Of a stretch of DNA of 64,000 nt, positions 60,101 through 64,000 are shown one piece after another. Origin of the DNA: Apoderus coryli (Eukaryota; Arthropoda; Insecta; Coleoptera; Attelabidae). Location of the stretch: assembly GCA_911728435.2 (NCBI GenBank), contig OU452204.1:15562001-15626000 (forward strand), read 5' to 3'. The translations under genes were made by a program, and so were the position numbers. Positions within the stretch are counted from its first letter, which is position 1; each line of letters opens with the position of its first letter. The notes under the pieces are model-generated. The model worked only from the letters and a program-made list of their open reading frames with translations, was not told the origin of the DNA and made no database searches.

Positions 60101-61004
60101 ATGTGAAAATGTTCTTACTCGTCTTTATCTCAAACAATTTTTTAGCGCTTTCACAATAAGTTTAATCTGGGCGGGAAAGTAATACTAAAAATATAGAAAT
60201 TGAAAAAAGGTTACACGAGAAGCATAATAAATCATTTTGTCTTTATTATAGTTCATATTTCAATTTTTTAAATTAAGCCCGTTCTCCTGCACATCTAAAA
60301 CATATATGAGTCAAACACTCTTAAATAAGGAGAGCCGTTCGTGCCTCGAGGGCAACAGTTTATTATATAAAAATTTGCCATATCTTTGCTCCATACGAAC
60401 ACGATGGATACCCGTTAAAAAATTAAAGTATTTTACGTTTTACCTGATCTTGGATAACCCATAATATAAACATCATCTGACCTCACTTTAAAGTTTTTGT
60501 ATTTATCTGCAAATAGGCGATATCGTTCTGGAAAAAACCAATTCTTCGTGCCCGCTTGCACAAAGCTGGGTTTATCTCCGAAAATGCCCCCTATAAAAAT
60601 GTTATCATGTTAATTTATTAAATATAGGTATTTTAATCAGTGCATTGCTATAATTAGAACAGAAATATCAATAATTTAACTAAGTATATTTAAATTTAAA
60701 AAAAATGTAACACGTTGCAAACAAAATCCAAACAAACTTAACTATTGTCAACATATACATATTTCCTCGAGAAAGACATAAATTGTACGAAGACTTTATA
60801 ATGGTGTTTATAGTGACCACCTACAACGCATTCATAAATATTATTATATTGTAAGTGGTAACAAAAACAAATAAATACCCAAATATATTGAACAAAAAAT
60901 AAAATTGTATAGAAAAACTAATTTTATTTGAACTTACCAGCATACTTTTTGGACAATATCGAGTTTAACCGCGATTCTATGGGTCTGATAACAATATCGC
61001 TCAT
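48101..61004 (-). CDS. Cytosolic sulfotransferase (SULT family), one internal exon not found
   Basis: SULT enzymes transfer sulfate from PAPS to hydroxyls or amines of small molecules in the cytosol. Exons in gene order are 61004-60938 (start ATG), 60590-60444, [missing], 52969-52801, 51092-50966, 50057-49963 and 48388-48101. All seen junctions are GT-AG and in phase. Landmarks are FVQAGTKNWFFP, VYIMGYPRSG (start of the PAPS 5'-phosphosulfate loop, Arg where many have Lys), TIKTHLPFELLP with the catalytic His, VVYVARYVKDAAISFYN (3'-phosphate Arg and Ser), ILFFEEHRKDLRGS and VRKGEIGGWKKYF (the RKGxxGxWK motif). The part expected after PRSG (TTWxQE... to about FPFxE) was not located between 52970 and 60443, a region filled with transposons and satellite. 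Phases require an exon of length 1 mod 3. Either it was missed or it is lost and the gene is broken. Confidence 0.86.
48600..49010 (+). mobile_element. Degenerate Tc1-like transposase copy
   Basis: Plus-strand frames give ELTQEQKALDHHKHRVFS, then EFDPEFFQE... with SDEAQWF, near 48640-48750. A decayed C-terminal stretch follows, aligned to the part leading to the last catalytic residue. Same family as 16200-16900. It lies in the last intron of the sulfotransferase gene. Confidence 0.6.
50256..50758 (+). mobile_element. 503-bp internally deleted mariner, same family as 6976-8267
   Basis: Both TIRs are kept (CGAGGGTTGCCTTTTATA at the left, the complement with one G-to-A at the right) and TA flanks both sides. 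Inside, only transposase codons about 1-120 remain (MDELNSIFGDEAPSRTSVY, TYQEIETTLGIS). The sequence then jumps from TTTGTTCGCGT straight to the right TIR. A nonsense codon, a frameshift and other changes make it unable to code for transposase, but it has both ends. It is in a sulfotransferase intron. Confidence 0.93.
51301..52068. mobile_element. 768-bp non-autonomous DNA transposon with ~70-bp TIRs
   Basis: The left end CAGGGTGATTCATCCTGAG matches the complement of the right end for about 70 bp (GTGGCCTAT, AAGTTCTCGG and CAACATATCTTTTGT-like blocks). TA flanks both sides. No transposase is encoded. A similar end is at the start of the window. It lies in a sulfotransferase intron. Confidence 0.85.
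53015..53500 (+). mobile_element. Badly decayed mariner-like copy
   Basis: A TA-CAAGGGTCGCCTTTTATA end at 53015 resembles the mariner TIR at 6976. Downstream frames carry NEPPLEKT, IxNRFARFQ and EERHVNYNKIEQ, aligned to the helix-turn-helix half of mariner (DEAPSxTTVYRWFxEF ... EDRHVTYxEIE). No right end was found. Confidence 0.45.
53580..53760 (-). other. Unidentified open segment
   Basis: The minus strand is open for about 48 codons, with EDIFIEQSDIDNLKPEMPLL and IYLGGCCSHIVLNKLK. It has a weak flavour of the C-terminal part of some DNA-transposon proteins. It does not match the sulfotransferase exon sought here. No start or splice site could be set. Confidence 0.25.
53800..55400. other. 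Intron stretch with MITE ends only
   Basis: Apart from a TATACAGGGTGTCCCGG end at about 54977 nothing was recognised. AT-rich, inside the sulfotransferase gene between exons 2 and 4. Confidence 0.35.
55410..57000. repeat. Nested tandem array: ~140-bp monomers in two ~815-bp higher-order units
   Basis: The phrase AGGCGTTCGWAAATAG recurs at about 55673, 55815, 55953, 56096, 56631 and 56769, a spacing of 138-143 bp, with weaker versions at about 56488 and 56880. The whole set is repeated. A CCACTTAAC(A/G)GATTTTAAC header stands near 55452 and 56277, and CATAGTTCTTAAACTTATCC is repeated 812 bp apart (55580 and 56392). The header resembles RTE LINE 3' sequence. No coding content. Confidence 0.85.
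57119..57141. repeat. 23-bp sequence repeated at 60340-60362
   Basis: CGTGCCTCGAGGGCAACAGT plus TTA occurs here and at 60340-60362 in the same orientation, flanking the 57875-60043 transposon region. It probably belongs to an older repeat. Confidence 0.8.
58259..58290 (-). repeat. CTGATGA...GAAACGTT hairpin motif
   Basis: On the minus strand: CTGATGA, A, GACA, 8-base loop, TGTC, GAAACGTT. The stem is a perfect 4-bp GACA/TGTC. This is the only copy of the motif without an obvious inverted duplication next to it. Confidence 0.75.
58495..58870. repeat. 370-bp palindrome, one arm with and one arm without a CTGATGA...GAAACG motif
   Basis: The arms are near-perfect inverted copies around a TATATAAATT-type centre near 58700. 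The left arm contains, on the minus strand, CTGATGA, A, GGTG, 10-base loop, CACC, GAAACGT (58620-58588). The right arm lacks exactly 44 bases corresponding to 58584-58627, i.e. the motif and a few flanking bases. It is inserted in the 57875-60043 transposon. Confidence 0.85.
60340..60362. repeat. Second copy of the 23-bp sequence at 57119-57141
   Basis: Identical CGTGCCTCGAGGGCAACAGT plus TTA. It lies about 80 bp outside sulfotransferase exon 2 on the intron side. Confidence 0.8.
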
Positions 61005-61980
61005 TTCGTTAGTATTTGTTCTTTCAGTTGCAACATAAAATAACCTGCAACTATTTTTAGTTCATTTACATGCTAATTAGAAGTGGTTCGAAAATAAGTA
61101 ATGTGAAGAAATATTTATCATGTATTTTGAAAACAAAATTTTTAATAAATATTATGATAACTGACCAACGCTTGCAATATTGTTTTCTTGATTCTCAAAT
61201 TAAGTAATGGAATATTTTCAACATTAACATTTAAAAACAATTCGTCTTCTAAACAAACTATTATACATATTATAATGAGCTCTAAATTAATTAAAAATAT
61301 TAGATTAATGTGTACATAAATCTTTGTTAATGCAAAAGAAGATGACATTTCAAAATACCAAAAATTACGAGCTTTCCTAAAGCGAACAAGTCAAAAGTTC
61401 TATCACGGCACAGGGGCGTAGTGACCAGTGTTCCGCGTATTCCACAGAACACGGGCCCGGTACTGCATTCTGCATCGGTTCTATATTAAATACCTAGGTA
61501 TATATTTTAGGATTTTTTTACATTTATTTGACTTGAATAAAAGTTTTATCACAAATTATATTGAATTCTTTGAAAAAAAAAACTAGAAATATTTGAAACT
61601 ATCATATTAATCGTTTTGCAAACAAAAATTGTGAAATGTACTGATGTTCTTTGGAAACTACTGCAAAATAATCAGCAAAACCTTGAACAAGCATCAAAAA
61701 TGTTTAATACAGCTCTCGAAAATATCAAATTTTGATTTATTGATAAGCGAATCAAGTAGTTTGGTTGCGGAATGAGGAATAAAGGCAGAGTTTTCACAAA
61801 AGAGATTAACTAGACCTAAACTATTTTTTGATGAAAAGAAAAATTATAACATCTCAGTTAAAAAATAGAACGTCCGGGATAAGTGAAATTTGTAGAACTT
61901 TTCGTGGATTATCTGCAGATGTGTTAGGTGATGACTAAATTTCTGATGTTGAATTGTATCGGATGGGTGAGGAATTCTAC
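61005..61980. other. Sulfotransferase upstream region
   Basis: The 5' flank of the minus-strand sulfotransferase gene. No TATA box could be placed. GGGGCGTAGTGACC near 61411 and the region 61620-61930 look like DNA-transposon debris without an identifiable family. Confidence 0.35.
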
Positions 61981-63519
61981 GTCAATTATTCCGATGACAT
62001 TTCCGATACGATATCGTCTCAAGTTGTTTCATTTAGGAATTGTTTTAAGGGTGAAGAATGAAGAATGCCGAAAGCGTGTTGCTTGATAATAACCCAAGGC
62101 CGCAGGCACATCTCGTGAAATATTCGCACACGCATCGCGAATTTTCTGTTTTGAATGTTCTACGTTTCTAGTAGGGGTCATATAACATTGATTTTTTAAT
62201 GTTCCCCACAGAAAAAAATCCAAGGGGATCATATCCAGCGATTTAGGCGCCCATTCTGTAGGTCCATTTATTCCAATCCATTTAGTACCATAGGTATTAT
62301 TTAAAAACTCTTGGACTACCTTTGATTTCTGAGGTGGAGCCCCGTCATGTTGAAACCACATGCTTAAGCGCAGCTGCAGGGGTAAATTTTCAAGCAGCAG
62401 AGGAAGTCGCAAAAATTGCAAGTAGTTAATGCCGTCCAATATATTTTTAAAAAAATACGGTCCAATTAAATAGTTTCCAATTGTTACACACCACACATTT
62501 ATGCCAAAGTGGCCTTGATTATCGACTTCATTAAAGTAATGTGGATTTTCGCTAGCCCAATAGTGCGCTTTTCGGTTCGGCTTACCATTACTGACGAAGC
62601 GACTTTCATCGGTCTACAGGATATGTTCAAACAGTTGACAATCTCGTGTTTACAAATTAACCATCATTTGTGCCATGAAATTCAGCCTTTTTTCGGTATG
62701 TCTCTCAGAATAATATTCTAGATTGTGCAATTTGTAATCATGAAATTTATTTGATTTTAAAACTCTTTGCACAGAGCTTCTCCCTAAAATTCAGAGCGAG
62801 AGGCGCCTCTTATCGAGTTTCTAGGATTTGCCTGAAAATACTGTAAAATTCTAGCCACATTATTATCATAGCAAACTCTTTTCTGACTTTCGGTTCCTTT
62901 TCTCGACGCAAAATTCTTTGTAGCCGCGCGAAAATTTTACATTTGAAGTATGCCTTTCAGGATATCTTTCACTATGTAAACGGGCAGCTCTTCTACCGTT
63001 TTTCTGTGCTTCACCATATAGGTATTAAAGTCATATCAACTTTTTCGTCCATCGAAAACATTTTTGTTATAAACACGTTGTAAATAAGTACCTGTTATTA
63101 CTTTCTGTATCGTATGTATTGTTTTGACAATCAATTTTTTATTATTTTGACAAGAATTGTCACTAGTAAAGTGACAGAATAATTGTTTTTCATGGAGCAT
63201 TTGATTTGACATGGCCATGTTAAATTATATTTTAATACTATTTTTTTGTCAGTTTTGGCGGATCAAGATAGAAACAAATTTATTAGTAAAAAAGTATTTA
63301 GGAAAATTAGGGCTTTCGGAATGTGGCAAAATATAGGTATGTTCGTGGAAAAATAATACTGATGACGTCATATTCTCCATTTTGCAAAATCGGAAAAAAA
63401 TATTTTTTTGGCGTAAAATATACCTGAATGCCACACAATTTATACCACTTCAAAAGATTTTTAATATCTTATCCCGTTTTCAAACAATAAGCCTGGGACG
63501 CCGAGTTTGAGACACCCGG
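61980..63519 (-). mobile_element. Tc1-like transposon, transposase C-terminal two thirds
   Basis: The minus strand reads TDESRFVSNGKPNRKAHYW near 62620-62560 (first catalytic Asp in TDES). It continues in the 155-codon frame 62496-62029 with [33 protein letters not shown] (second) and SLDMIPLDFFLWGTLKN (third), then the C-terminus. A terminal CCGGGTGTCTCAAACTC (63519 inwards) flanked by TA resembles the end of the 57875-60043 element. The left end was not found. The N-terminal part is decayed. Confidence 0.72.
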
Positions 63520-63521
63520 TA

Positions 63522-64000
63522 CAAACTGAGTCTAAATGAAGCACACACATATTTCGTATATAGTCAATTGTGCAATTGTTATTGATTATAATTCTATCTT
63601 GTCTAATTATAAATTGTGGCATTTAGTCATTACAACCCTGCATTTTGACCGGGTACAAATAATAATATACGAAAACACTATATGAAAATTTAGTCTATGA
63701 ATAATATGTACCTCATTTTCGCGATTAATTTTCCTTAATTAACTAATCAAAACAAAACTGTTTTAATCAATTAAATTTGGAAAACCGGTATAGATTCGTT
63801 AATTACAATTTCGAGTTTAGTAATTAACAAATCAGTTTTGTAAATAGCAAAAATATTAAAAGTGAAGGTAAATATTGTGACTGTGCTTGTAACATTTATT
63901 GCATAAAACTTATAGGTATTACCATTTTCATCCTTTTTTGGGATGATGAGCGGTAATCAAAATTTCCAAACAAATTGAAATAAATGTACATTTTATTTTG
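63522..64000. other. Stretch without a recognised feature
   Basis: AT-rich end of the window. No exon, TIR or tandem repeat was recognised. Confidence 0.4.

Overview
The window is AT-rich, TE-laden nuclear DNA of an animal, most likely an insect. Its protein-coding genes are split by many introns (50 bp to 5 kb). It is dense in mariner/Tc1, LINE and Copia-type debris of insect character. The species cannot be fixed from the sequence; a beetle or another insect with a repeat-rich genome would fit. No rRNA, functional tRNA, CRISPR array or prokaryotic signal was seen.

Four host genes can be assembled exon by exon. (1) Plus strand, 4672-13863: protein N-terminal asparagine amidohydrolase (NTAN1), six coding exons, 310 codons. 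(2) Minus strand, 22267-14583: mitochondrial alanine-glyoxylate aminotransferase 2 (AGXT2), eight exons, 480 codons, one intron of the GC-AG class. NTAN1 and AGXT2 are tail to tail, about 0.7 kb apart. (3) Plus strand, 25042-35744: a divergent pyruvate kinase, eight exons, 535 codons, head to head with AGXT2. (4) Minus strand, 61004-48101: a cytosolic sulfotransferase with six exons found and one expected internal exon not located. The four are unrelated metabolic or protein-turnover enzymes; nothing suggests an operon-like unit.

Most of the rest is mobile DNA. It includes a nearly intact mariner (6976-8267, one nonsense codon), a 503-bp deletion derivative of it (50256-50758), and a third fragment carrying a 457-bp MITE with a clean TAT target duplication (9755-10363). 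Other pieces are a Copia gag/pol remnant, many 5'-truncated LINEs with simple-repeat tails, an RNase H-encoding LINE (42860-44790), a LINE ORF1 plus endonuclease start (45609-46270), and a 2.2-kb Tc1-like element with long terminal repeats (57875-60043). Tandem repeats include a 14-bp minisatellite spread over two AGXT2 introns and a nested 140-bp/815-bp array at 55.4-57.0 kb.

The most interesting unexplained signal is a short structured motif: CTGA(T/G)GA, one base, a 3-5 bp stem-loop, then GAAAC. It occurs at five loci, four of them in or beside an inverted duplication. It resembles the hammerhead ribozyme core but has one extra base, and may mark a family of Penelope-like or other structured retroelements.
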